From positions 310,001 through 374,000 of the forward strand of contig NZ_LZSV01000002.1 of NCBI RefSeq assembly GCF_001665605.1: a stretch of 64,000 bases of DNA, read 5' to 3'. Position numbers and translations under genes: made by a program. Positions 54,016 through 62,566 of the stretch are shown here, piece by piece (position 1 is the stretch's first letter; the number at the start of each line of letters is the position of its first letter). Below the pieces are notes generated by a model. It ran no database searches. It saw nothing but the letters and a program-made list of their open reading frames with translations, and had not been told where the DNA came from. The DNA comes from Mycobacterium sp. 852014-50255_SCH5639931 (GTDB lineage: Bacteria; Actinomycetota; Actinomycetes; Mycobacteriales; Mycobacteriaceae).

Positions 54016-55604
54016 GCACCGACGAATGGCCGGAGACGGCGAAAAGGCCGATCCGGCGCGCGTTGATCAGCGTCTACGACAAGACCGGGCTCGTCGAACT
54101 CGCCACGGGGTTGGCGGACGCGGGCGTCGAGATCGTCTCGACCGGGTCGACGGCGAAGACCGTTGCCGAAAAAGGGATTCCGGTCACGCGGGTCGAGGAG
54201 CTGACCGGCTTCCCCGAGGTGCTCGACGGGCGGGTCAAGACGCTGCACCCGCGGGTACATGCCGGCCTGCTCGCCGATCTCCGCAAACCCGAGCACGCCG
54301 CGGCGCTCGAGAAACTTGGCGTTGCGGCGTTCGAACTCGTCGTGGTCAACCTGTACCCGTTCAGCGAGACCGTCGACTCCGGCGCCAGCATCGACGAATG
54401 CGTCGAGCAGATCGACATCGGTGGGCCGTCGATGGTCCGCGCGGCCGCAAAAAACCATCCCAGCGTGGCGGTGATCACCGACCCGCGCGGCTATGACGGC
54501 GTGCTCGCCGCCGTGCGACACGGCGGCTTCACCCTCGCCGAGCGCAAAAAGCTGGCGGCGCTGGCGTTTCAGCACACCGCCGAATACGACATCGCCGTGG
54601 CGGGCTGGATGGAGTCGACGCTGGCACCCGAGCACCCGCCGACGGCGTTCCCCAAGTGGCTGGGGCGCAGCTGGAACCGCTCGACGATGCTGCGCTACGG
54701 CGAGAACCCGCACCAGCAGGCGGCGCTCTACAGCGACCCCGCCGCCTGGCCGGGACTGGCGCAAGCCGAGCAGCTGCACGGAAAAGAGATGTCGTACAAC
54801 AACTTCACCGACGCGGATGCGGCCTGGCGGGCCGCCTTTGACCACGAACAGATCTGCGTTGCAATCATCAAGCACGCCAACCCATGTGGGATCGCCATCT
54901 CGTCGGAATCGGTGGCCGACGCGCACCGCAAGGCCCACGAATGCGATCCGCTGAGCGCCTTCGGCGGCGTCATCGCGGCCAACACCGAAGTTAGTCTCGA
55001 GATGGCCGAGTATGTGAGCACCATCTTCACCGAGGTCATCATCGCGCCGGCGTACGCGCCGGAGGCTTTGGAAGCCTTGACGCGCAAGAAGAACATCCGG
55101 GTGCTGGTGGCATCCGAACCGCTGACCGGCGGCACCGAGCTGCGGCCGATCAGCGGTGGGCTGCTGGTGCAGCAACGTGACGAGCTCGACGCGCACGGTG
55201 ACAACCCGGCGAATTGGACTCTGGCGACGGGATCACCCGCCGATCCCGCCACGCTGACCGACCTGGTCTTCGCGTGGCGGGCGTGCCGGGCGGTCAAGTC
55301 GAACGCCATCGTGATCGCCGGCGGCGGCGCGACCATCGGCGTCGGCATGGGACAGGTGAACCGGGTGGACGCCGCCCGGCTGGCCGTCGAGCGCGGCGGC
55401 GATCGAGTCAGAGCTGTCGGCGGCGCCGTGGCCGCATCGGACGCGTTCTTTCCGTTCCCCGACGGACTCGAGACGCTGACCGCCGCCGGGGTGAAAGCGA
55501 TCGTGCACCCCGGTGGGTCGGTGCGTGACGACGAGGTGACCGCGGCGGCGGCCAGCGCCGGCGTCACGTTGTACCTCACCGGGGCTCGGCACTTCGCTCA
55601 CTGA
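54012..55604 (+). CDS. purH: Bifunctional AICAR transformylase / IMP cyclohydrolase
   Basis: 530 residues. Last two steps of IMP synthesis. N-terminal cyclohydrolase domain (about 15-150): [28 protein letters not shown] motif and [15 protein letters not shown]-terminal transformylase: [25 protein letters not shown] (catalytic Lys/His) and [19 protein letters not shown]. Translationally coupled to purN. Length typical of actinobacteria. Confidence 0.96.
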   Translation: MSTDEWPETAKRPIRRALISVYDKTGLVELATGLADAGVEIVSTGSTAKTVAEKGIPVTRVEELTGFPEVLDGRVKTLHPRVHAGLLADLRKPEHAAALEKLGVAAFELVVVNLYPFSETVDSGASIDECVEQIDIGGPSMVRAAAKNHPSVAVITDPRGYDGVLAAVRHGGFTLAERKKLAALAFQHTAEYDIAVAGWMESTLAPEHPPTAFPKWLGRSWNRSTMLRYGENPHQQAALYSDPAAWPGLAQAEQLHGKEMSYNNFTDADAAWRAAFDHEQICVAIIKHANPCGIAISSESVADAHRKAHECDPLSAFGGVIAANTEVSLEMAEYVSTIFTEVIIAPAYAPEALEALTRKKNIRVLVASEPLTGGTELRPISGGLLVQQRDELDAHGDNPANWTLATGSPADPATLTDLVFAWRACRAVKSNAIVIAGGGATIGVGMGQVNRVDAARLAVERGGDRVRAVGGAVAASDAFFPFPDGLETLTAAGVKAIVHPGGSVRDDEVTAAAASAGVTLYLTGARHFAH

Positions 55605-55645
55605 ACGCTCAGCGCGTGGGGCCATTACCCACCGCGTAGCGTGGA

Positions 55646-57031
55646 GTGGTGCCATCACCCAGCAATCTGCCCCGCACCGTCGGCGAACTGCGTGCCGCCG
55701 GCCATCGTGAACGGGGAGTCAAACAGGAAATCCGGGAAAACCTGCTGACCGCGTTGGCGGAGGGCGATGAGGTCTGGCCGGGAATCCTGGGTTTTGAGGA
55801 CACCGTCCTACCCCAACTGGAGCGGGCGCTCATCGCCGGGCACGACTTCGTCCTGCTCGGCGAACGTGGTCAGGGCAAGACCAGGCTCCTGCGCGCGCTG
55901 ACCGGGCTGCTTGACGAGTGGACGCCAGTGATCGCGGGGGCGGAACTGGGCGAGCATCCCTATTCGCCGATCACGCCGGAGTCGATCCGCAAGGCCGCCA
56001 CCCTGGGCGACGACCTGCCGATCGAGTGGAAGCACCGCAGCGAGCGCTACACCGAGAAGCTGGCAACCCCCGACACCAGCGTCGCGGATCTCGTCGGTGA
56101 CATCGACCCGATCAAGGTTGCGGAGGGCCGCAGCCTCGGGGACCCGGAAACCATCGCCTACGGCCTGATCCCCCGCGCACACCGCGGCATCGTCGCGGTC
56201 AACGAGCTTCCCGACCTCGCCGAGCGCATCCAGGTGTCGATGCTCAACGTGATGGAGGAGCGCGACATTCAGGTCCGTGGCTACACGCTGCGCCTGCCGC
56301 TGGACGTATTGGTGGTCGCCAGCGCCAACCCCGAGGACTACACCAACCGCGGCCGCATCATCACCCCGCTCAAAGACCGGTTCGGTGCGGAGATCCGCAC
56401 CCACTACCCGCTGGAACTCGAGGCGGAGGTGGGCGTGATCGTGCAGGAGGCGCACCTGTCCGCGCAGGTGCCCGACTACCTGATGCAGGTGATCGCCCGG
56501 TTCGCCCGGTACCTGCGGGAGTCCAACTCCGTCGACCAACGCTCCGGGGTGTCGGCGCGGTTCGCGATCGCCGCGGCCGAAACTGTCGCGGCCGCCGCCC
56601 GGCACCGCGGCGCGATGCTGGGGGAGACCGATCCGGTGGCCCGGGTGGTCGACCTGGGCACGGTGATCGACGTCCTGCGCGGCAAGCTGGAATTCGAGTC
56701 CGGCGAGGAAGGCCGCGAGCAGGCCGTGCTCGAACACCTGCTGCGCCGCGCGACGGCCGACACCGCATCGCGGGTGCTCGGCGGGATCGACGTCGGATCT
56801 TTGGTGTCGGCGGTCGAGGGCGGCTCGGCGGTCACGACGGGTGAGCGGGTGTCGGCCAAGGACGTGCTGGCCGCGGTTCCGGCCCTGCCGGTGGTGGAGA
56901 AGATCGCCGCCAAGGTCAACGCCCAGTCGGAGGGAGAGCGCGCCGCGGCGCTCGAACTCGCGCTGGAGGCCTTGTACCTGGCCAAGCGGATCGACAAGGT
57001 ATCCGGGGAGGGCCAAACCGTCTATGGCTAG
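55646..57031 (+). CDS. AAA+ ATPase, magnesium-chelatase/MoxR type
   Basis: 461 residues. AAA+ module with Walker A LLGERGQGKTRLLRAL (about 71-86), Walker B GIVAVNELPDL and sensor 1 VVASANPEDY. The region after it (RGRIITPLKDRFGAEIRTHYP) is typical of BchI/MoxR ATPases. Matches Rv0958. The next gene encodes its VWA partner, overlapping by eight bases. The pair probably inserts a metal or remodels a protein complex; target unknown. GTG codons at 55646 and 55649 are both possible starts. Confidence 0.9.
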   Translation: MVPSPSNLPRTVGELRAAGHRERGVKQEIRENLLTALAEGDEVWPGILGFEDTVLPQLERALIAGHDFVLLGERGQGKTRLLRALTGLLDEWTPVIAGAELGEHPYSPITPESIRKAATLGDDLPIEWKHRSERYTEKLATPDTSVADLVGDIDPIKVAEGRSLGDPETIAYGLIPRAHRGIVAVNELPDLAERIQVSMLNVMEERDIQVRGYTLRLPLDVLVVASANPEDYTNRGRIITPLKDRFGAEIRTHYPLELEAEVGVIVQEAHLSAQVPDYLMQVIARFARYLRESNSVDQRSGVSARFAIAAAETVAAAARHRGAMLGETDPVARVVDLGTVIDVLRGKLEFESGEEGREQAVLEHLLRRATADTASRVLGGIDVGSLVSAVEGGSAVTTGERVSAKDVLAAVPALPVVEKIAAKVNAQSEGERAAALELALEALYLAKRIDKVSGEGQTVYG

Positions 57032-59003
57032 AGGCCATTCGTCGCGATACTCGGCGTACACCGGCGGGCCGGACCCGCTGGCCCCGCCGGTGGATCTGCG
57101 CGAGGCCCTCGAGCAGATCGGGCAGGACGTCATGGCCGGCACGTCGCCGCGCCGCGCGCTGTCCGAGTTGCTGCGCCGCGGCACCAAGGACATGCCCGGC
57201 GCCGACCGGTTGGCGGCCGAGGCGAACCGGCGCCGACGGGAACTGTTGCGCCGCAACAATTTAGACGGCACGTTGCAGGAGATCAAGAAGCTGCTCGACG
57301 AGGCCGTGCTCGCCGAACGCAAAGAACTGGCCCGCGCACTCGACGACGACGCCCGATTCGGCGAACTGCAGCTCGACGCCCTGCCGGCGTCGCCGGCCAA
57401 GGCCGTTCAGGAGCTCTCCGACTACAACTGGCGCAGCAACGAGGCCCGCGAGAAGTACGACCAGATCAAGGATCTCCTCGGCCGCGAGATGCTGGATCAG
57501 CGGTTCGCCGGCATGAAGGAGGCGCTCCAGGGCGCCACCGACGAGGACCGCCAGCGCGTCAACGAAATGCTGAACGACCTCAACGAGCTGCTGGACAAGC
57601 ATGCCCGCGGTGAGGACAGCCAGCAGGACTTTGAAGAATTCATGGACAAGCACGGCGAGTTCTTCCCGGAGAACCCGCGCAATGTCGACGAGCTGTTGGA
57701 CTCCCTGGCCAAGCGCGCCGCCGCCGCGCAACGCTTCCGCAACAGCCTGAGCCCGGACCAGCGTGCTGAGTTGGATGCCTTGGCGCAGCAGGCATTCGGG
57801 TCACCCTCGCTGATGCAGGCGCTGAACCGGCTGGACGCGCATCTGCAGGCAGCTCGGCCGGGGGAGGACTGGACAGGGTCCGAACAGTTCTCCGGCGACA
57901 ACCCCTTCGGGATGGGCGAGGGCACCCAGGCGCTGGCCGACATCGCCGAGCTCGAGCAGCTGGCCGAGCAGCTCTCGCAAAGCTATCCGGGCGCCACGAT
58001 GGACGACGTCGATCTCGACGCGCTGGCACGCCAACTCGGCGACCAGGCCGCCGTCGACGCCCGCACGCTCGCCGAATTGGAGCGCGCACTAGTCAATCAG
58101 GGATTCCTGGACCGGGGTTCCGACGGACAGTGGCGCCTCTCGCCGAAGGCGATGCGCAGGCTCGGCGAGACGGCGCTACGCGATGTGGCGCAACAGCTTT
58201 CCGGCCGGCGCGGGGAGCGCGACCATCGGCGCGCGGGAGCGGCCGGCGAACTCACCGGCGCCACCCGGCCGTGGCAGTTCGGCGACACCGAGCCGTGGAA
58301 CATTTCCCGCACGCTGACCAATGCCGTACTGCGGCAGGCGGGAACGGCCACGCCGGACGGCGCCGTCGGACAGCTGAAGATCACCGTCGACGACGTCGAG
58401 GTCTCCGAGACCGAGACGCGCACGCGGGCGGCGGTGGCGCTGCTGGTCGACACCTCGTTCTCCATGGTGATGGAGAACCGTTGGCTGCCGATGAAGCAGA
58501 CGGCGCTGGCCCTCAACCATCTCGTGTGCACCCGGTTTCGCTCGGATGCCTTGCAAATCATCGCGTTTGGCCGCTACGCCCGGACGGTGACCGCGGCCGA
58601 GCTCACCGGTCTCGAGGGCGTCTATGAGCAGGGCACCAACCTGCATCACGCCCTGGCGCTGGCCGGCCGTCACCTACGGCGGCATCCCAACGCGCAGCCC
58701 GTCGTGCTGGTGGTGACCGATGGTGAGCCCACCGCACACCTGGAGGACTTCGACGGCGACGGCTCGACCGTCTTCTTCGACTACCCCCCGCACCCGCGGA
58801 CCATCGCCCACACCGTGCGCGGGTTCGACGAAATGGCCCGCCTCGGCGCGCAGATCACCATCTTCCGGCTGGGCAGCGACCCCGGGCTGGCCCGGTTCAT
58901 CGACCAGGTCGCCCGGCGCGTCGAGGGGCGTGTCGTGGTGCCCGATCTCGACGGCCTGGGCGCGGCCGTGGTGGGCGATTACCTCCGGTCCCGCCGCCGC
59001 TAG
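57024..59003 (+). CDS. VWA-domain protein, partner of the AAA+ ATPase
   Basis: 659 residues. A long helical, charged region (about 20-400), then a C-terminal von Willebrand A domain (about 470-655) with an intact MIDAS: LLVDTSFSM (DxSxS), the Thr in EQGTNLHHA and the Asp in VTDGEPT. Resembles BchD/CoxE-type partners of MoxR ATPases and corresponds to Rv0959. Starts within the 3' end of the ATPase gene (ATG at 57024), so the two subunits are made together. Confidence 0.9.
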   Translation: MARGHSSRYSAYTGGPDPLAPPVDLREALEQIGQDVMAGTSPRRALSELLRRGTKDMPGADRLAAEANRRRRELLRRNNLDGTLQEIKKLLDEAVLAERKELARALDDDARFGELQLDALPASPAKAVQELSDYNWRSNEAREKYDQIKDLLGREMLDQRFAGMKEALQGATDEDRQRVNEMLNDLNELLDKHARGEDSQQDFEEFMDKHGEFFPENPRNVDELLDSLAKRAAAAQRFRNSLSPDQRAELDALAQQAFGSPSLMQALNRLDAHLQAARPGEDWTGSEQFSGDNPFGMGEGTQALADIAELEQLAEQLSQSYPGATMDDVDLDALARQLGDQAAVDARTLAELERALVNQGFLDRGSDGQWRLSPKAMRRLGETALRDVAQQLSGRRGERDHRRAGAAGELTGATRPWQFGDTEPWNISRTLTNAVLRQAGTATPDGAVGQLKITVDDVEVSETETRTRAAVALLVDTSFSMVMENRWLPMKQTALALNHLVCTRFRSDALQIIAFGRYARTVTAAELTGLEGVYEQGTNLHHALALAGRHLRRHPNAQPVVLVVTDGEPTAHLEDFDGDGSTVFFDYPPHPRTIAHTVRGFDEMARLGAQITIFRLGSDPGLARFIDQVARRVEGRVVVPDLDGLGAAVVGDYLRSRRR

Positions 59004-59060
59004 CCCCCAACGGATAGCTGCTCACTCGACCGGGTACACGGAGCGAGAAGGAGGAGATGC

Positions 59061-59909
59061 ATGAGCAAGGTTCCAACGATCGAACTCAATGATGGTGTCG
59101 GCATTCCGCAGCTGGGCTTCGGCGTGTTTCAGATCAAGCCCGACGAGACCGCTGCGGCGGTCAAGACGGCGCTCGACATCGGCTACCGGCACATCGACAC
59201 CGCCGAAATGTACGGCAACGAAAAGGAAGTTGGACAAGGCATCCGCGACGCCGGTCTCGACCGCGGCGACGTGTTCGTCACCAGCAAGCTCAACAACGGA
59301 TTTCACAAACCCGACGACGCGCGCCGCGCCTTCGACCGAACGCTGAAGGCGCTGGACTCCGACTACGTCGACCTGTTCCTCATCCACTGGCCGCTGCCCA
59401 CCCTCTACGACGGCGACTTCGTCTCGACCTGGAAGGTGTTCGAAGAGTTCGCCCGCGACGGGCGCGCCCACAGCATCGGCGTCTCGAATTTCCAAGTCGC
59501 ACACCTGGCGCGGCTCGCCACCGAAACCGACACCGTGCCGTCGGTCAACCAGATCGAGCTTCACCCGTACTTCGGGAACAAAGAGGTCCGCGCGTATGGG
59601 CGCGAGCATGGCATCGCCACCGAGGCGTGGGCACCGATCGCGCAGGGCAAGGTGCTCGACGATCCGGTGATCAACCGCATCGCCGAGGCGCGGGGCAAAT
59701 CGGCGGCGCAGGTGGTGCTGCGCTGGCACATTCAGCGCGGCGACATCGTCTTCCCCAAGTCGGTGACCCCGGAACGGGTCAAAGAGAACTTCCAGCTCTT
59801 CGACTTCGAGTTGGATGATTCCGACATGGACGCGATCTCAGCCCTGGACAAGGGTGAAGCGGGTAGGAACGGGCCCAACCCCGATAAGTTCGACTACGTG
59901 CCCGGCTGA
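59061..59909 (+). CDS. Aldo/keto reductase
   Basis: 282 residues. NADPH-dependent reductase of the AKR5-like bacterial group. The catalytic tetrad is visible: Asp and Tyr in HIDTAEMYGNE, Lys in VTSKLNN, His in LFLIHWPLP. C-terminal NADPH motif FPKSVTPERVKEN. A GAAGGAGGAG RBS precedes the ATG. Substrate unknown. Convergent with the DUF1707 gene, stops two bases apart. Confidence 0.92.
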   Translation: MSKVPTIELNDGVGIPQLGFGVFQIKPDETAAAVKTALDIGYRHIDTAEMYGNEKEVGQGIRDAGLDRGDVFVTSKLNNGFHKPDDARRAFDRTLKALDSDYVDLFLIHWPLPTLYDGDFVSTWKVFEEFARDGRAHSIGVSNFQVAHLARLATETDTVPSVNQIELHPYFGNKEVRAYGREHGIATEAWAPIAQGKVLDDPVINRIAEARGKSAAQVVLRWHIQRGDIVFPKSVTPERVKENFQLFDFELDDSDMDAISALDKGEAGRNGPNPDKFDYVPG

Positions 59910-59911
59910 CG

Positions 59912-60514
59912 CTAGCCGCGAGGCCTGCGGGCCTTGCGAATGATGCCGACGGCACCCCACAGGGAGAAGCCGCGGATGTTCACCTTCGGTGCGCCGGGGG
60001 TGCCCTGGCCGAGGACGCTGCGGTCGAAGTTGCCCATGACGCCGCGGCCGTGAATCTCGACGTTGACTTCGGGCGGCAGCAAAATCTTTGTCGCCCCCAT
60101 GATCGACATCGCATGGATGTCGACCTCGGTCGAGGTGAAGTCGGCGTAGCGCAGATCCACCACGCCGTTGCCCCACAACGCGAAGGTGGTCAGCTTCTTG
60201 GGCACGTTCCACCGGCCCCGCCGCTCGAAGCCGCTCAACAGGGCCAGCAGCAGAGTGGACGGCGCCGGGTTGGGCTTGCCGCCCCGGCGCGGGTTGATCG
60301 GCGAACCCGGCAGATCGGCCCGGAGCTGGTCCAGCTCCTCGTACGTGGTCGCCGCATAGGCCCTGGTCAACCGGTCTTCGTAGTCCTTCATCTGCAGCCG
60401 GCCCTGCTCGGCCGCGTACGCCAGCAACTGTGCGAGCTGGATGCGATCAGTGTCGGCAGCGCGCGACGATTCGTCGCGCGTGTCCTTCGCATCGCGTTGC
60501 GCAGAGTTGCTCAT
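59912..60514 (-). CDS. DUF1707 / cell-wall-active-antibiotic-response domain protein
   Basis: 200 residues. N-terminal DUF1707 domain (about 22-70: ADTDRIQLAQLLAYAAEQGR, RAYAATTYEELDQLRADLP) and C-terminal beta-helix-like domain of the LiaF/DUF2154 type (VDLRYADFTSTEVDIHAMSIMGATKILLPPEV). No TM segment, unlike many DUF1707 proteins. Matches Rv0966c. The ATG at 60514 is preceded by GTG at 60517; either may be used. Possibly an envelope-stress protein; function unproven. Confidence 0.87.
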   Translation of the reverse strand: MSNSAQRDAKDTRDESSRAADTDRIQLAQLLAYAAEQGRLQMKDYEDRLTRAYAATTYEELDQLRADLPGSPINPRRGGKPNPAPSTLLLALLSGFERRGRWNVPKKLTTFALWGNGVVDLRYADFTSTEVDIHAMSIMGATKILLPPEVNVEIHGRGVMGNFDRSVLGQGTPGAPKVNIRGFSLWGAVGIIRKARRPRG

Positions 60515-60580
60515 CACCCACGAGCCTACGACGTCCGGCTATTGCCGCAAGAGGATTGGTCAAACTGCAACCTTGCCCCG

Positions 60581-60601
60581 CGCCGGCCGGTTCGGCCGGC
60601 G
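60581..60601 (-). terminator. Strong GC hairpin after echA7
   Basis: CGCCGGCCG-gtt-CGGCCGGCG: nine perfect pairs with a three-base loop, 20 bp past the echA7 stop on the minus strand. There is no T-run. Likely terminator for the accA2-fadE12-echA7 operon. Confidence 0.5.
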
Positions 60602-60620
60602 GCGTTTGTTTGACACCTGG

Positions 60621-61400
60621 CTAACTCGTCCAGCTCGGGGCGCGCTTCTGCAGAAACGCCATCATGCCCTCGCGGGCTTCGTCGGATACGAAAAGCCGGG
60701 CCGATTCCTCGGCGAGCCGCTCGGCGTCGCGGTCGAACCCTTCCAGTACCGCCGCCGTGGTCAGCGCCTTGGACGCCGCCAGCCCCTGGGGCGAACCGCG
60801 GCCCACATCGGCGAGCAGCTTCGCCACCGCGGCATCGACGTCCTCGGCCGCCATGGTGATCAGCCCGATGTCCGCCGCTATGCCGGCGTCGAATGTCTCG
60901 CCGGTCAGGTAGTAGCGCGCCGCGGCCCGCGGCGACAGTTTCGGCAGCAGCGTCAGCGAGATGATCGCCGGTGCGACGCCGATCCGGGCCTCGGTCAGGG
61001 CGAAGGTGCTGCGGGGGCCCGCGACGGCGATGTCGCAGGCACCGACCAAGCCGAACCCGCCCGCGCGCACGTGTCCGTCGATGGCGGCGATCACCGGCAG
61101 CGGCGAGGAGACAATGGCCTTCAGCAGCGTGGTCATCTCCCGGGCGCGCGCCACCGCCATGTCGAAGGGGTCGCCCCCGGCGGCCTCGCTCAAATCGGCA
61201 CCGGCGCAGAACGTGCCGCCGGTGTGACCGAGCACCACCGCTCGCACCGCCGGATCCGCCTGCGCCTCGCGCAGGCCCTGGTGCAGTTGGGTGACCAACG
61301 CGGTCGAGAGCGCGTTGCGGTTGTGGGGCGAGTTCAGCGTCAGCCGCGCGAACGGGCCGCCGGTATCGGCGGGCCCTGCGTATTCGACCAGCGTTTCCAT
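60621..61400 (-). CDS. echA7: Enoyl-CoA hydratase family protein EchA7
   Basis: 259 residues. Crotonase fold: [32 protein letters not shown] and FALTEARIGVAPA. One catalytic Glu (TEARIG) is kept; the other is Gly in GGFGL, as in methylglutaconyl-CoA hydratases. With an acyl-CoA dehydrogenase and a biotin-dependent carboxylase alpha subunit upstream, it fits a leucine- or related branched-acid pathway (liu-like), which is inference. ATG shares one base with the fadE12 stop (TGATG). Confidence 0.9.
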   Translation of the reverse strand: METLVEYAGPADTGGPFARLTLNSPHNRNALSTALVTQLHQGLREAQADPAVRAVVLGHTGGTFCAGADLSEAAGGDPFDMAVARAREMTTLLKAIVSSPLPVIAAIDGHVRAGGFGLVGACDIAVAGPRSTFALTEARIGVAPAIISLTLLPKLSPRAAARYYLTGETFDAGIAADIGLITMAAEDVDAAVAKLLADVGRGSPQGLAASKALTTAAVLEGFDRDAERLAEESARLFVSDEAREGMMAFLQKRAPSWTS

Positions 61401-62566
61401 CAGTAGCTTCGGGGCAGGCCCAGCGACGTCTGCGCCACGAAGTTGAGCACCATTTCCCGGCTCACCGGGGCGATCCGCCCGAGCCGGGCCGAGGCGAGCA
61501 TGGCGGCGACACCGTACTCCTTGGTCAACCCGTTGCCGCCCATCGACTGCACCGCCTGGTCGACCGAACGGGTAGCCGCCTCGGCCGCAGCGTATTTAGC
61601 CATGTTGGCGGCCTCGGCCGCGCCCGCGTCATCGCCGCTGTCGTAGAGGGCGGCGGCCTTCTGCATCATCAACTTGGCCAGCTGCACCTCGATGTGGCAC
61701 TGGGCCAACGGGTGCGAGAGCCCTTGGTGCGCACCGATCGGCGTGCCCCAAACCTGGCGGGTCTTGACGTAGTCGGCGGCCCTGTCGAGGGCGAACCGTC
61801 CCATCCCGACCGAGCTGGCGGCGCCCATGATTCGCTCGGGGTTCAGGCCGGCGAAGAGCTGCGCGATCGCCGCGTCCTCGGAACCGACCAGCGCGTCGGC
61901 CGGCAGCCGGACGTCGTCGAGGAAGACCTGGAACTGCCGCTCGGGGCTGATCAGCTCCATTTCGATTGGCGTATACGAGAATCCGGGGGCATCGGTGGGC
62001 ACCACAAACAGTGCCGGCCGCAGCTTGCCGGTCTTGGCCTCCTCGGTGCGGCCGACCACCAGGACCGCCTGCGCCTGGTCGATACCGGAGATGTACACCT
62101 TCTGGCCCTTGAGGATCCAGTCGCCGCCATCGCGCCGGGCGGTGGTGGTGATCTTGTGCGAATTGGAGCCGGCGTCCGGCTCGGTGATCGCGAAGGCCAT
62201 GGTCAGGGTTCCGTCGGCGATGCCGGGAATCCAGCGCTTCTTCTGTTCTTCGGTGCCGAACTTGCTGATGATGGTGCCGTTGATCGCCGGCGACACGACC
62301 ATCAGCAGCAACGCGCTGCCCGCCGCCGCCATTTCCTCCATCACCAGTGACAGCTCGTACATGCCGGCGCCGCCACCGCCGTATTCCTCGGGCAGGTTCA
62401 CCCCGAGGAAGCCGAGCTTGCCCGCCTCCGACCACAATTCGTCGGTGTGCTCGTGCGCGCGCGCCTTCTTGAGGTAGTACTCGCTGCCGTAGTTGGCGGC
62501 CCATGCGGCGACCGACTTACGCAGGGCCTGCCGCTCCTCGCTCTCGATGAAGCTGGTGTCGGTCAT
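61400..62566 (-). CDS. fadE12: Acyl-CoA dehydrogenase FadE12
   Basis: 388 residues. FAD-dependent acyl-CoA dehydrogenase: LGFLGVNLPEEYGGGGAGM at the N-terminus, MAFAITEPDAGSNS (signature 1), and QSMGGNGLTKEYGVAAMLASARL (signature 2). The catalytic base position (Glu) was not assigned with certainty. Its ATG directly follows the accA2 TAA. Matches Rv0972c. Substrate probably a branched short acyl-CoA. Confidence 0.93.
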   Translation of the reverse strand: MTDTSFIESEERQALRKSVAAWAANYGSEYYLKKARAHEHTDELWSEAGKLGFLGVNLPEEYGGGGAGMYELSLVMEEMAAAGSALLLMVVSPAINGTIISKFGTEEQKKRWIPGIADGTLTMAFAITEPDAGSNSHKITTTARRDGGDWILKGQKVYISGIDQAQAVLVVGRTEEAKTGKLRPALFVVPTDAPGFSYTPIEMELISPERQFQVFLDDVRLPADALVGSEDAAIAQLFAGLNPERIMGAASSVGMGRFALDRAADYVKTRQVWGTPIGAHQGLSHPLAQCHIEVQLAKLMMQKAAALYDSGDDAGAAEAANMAKYAAAEAATRSVDQAVQSMGGNGLTKEYGVAAMLASARLGRIAPVSREMVLNFVAQTSLGLPRSY

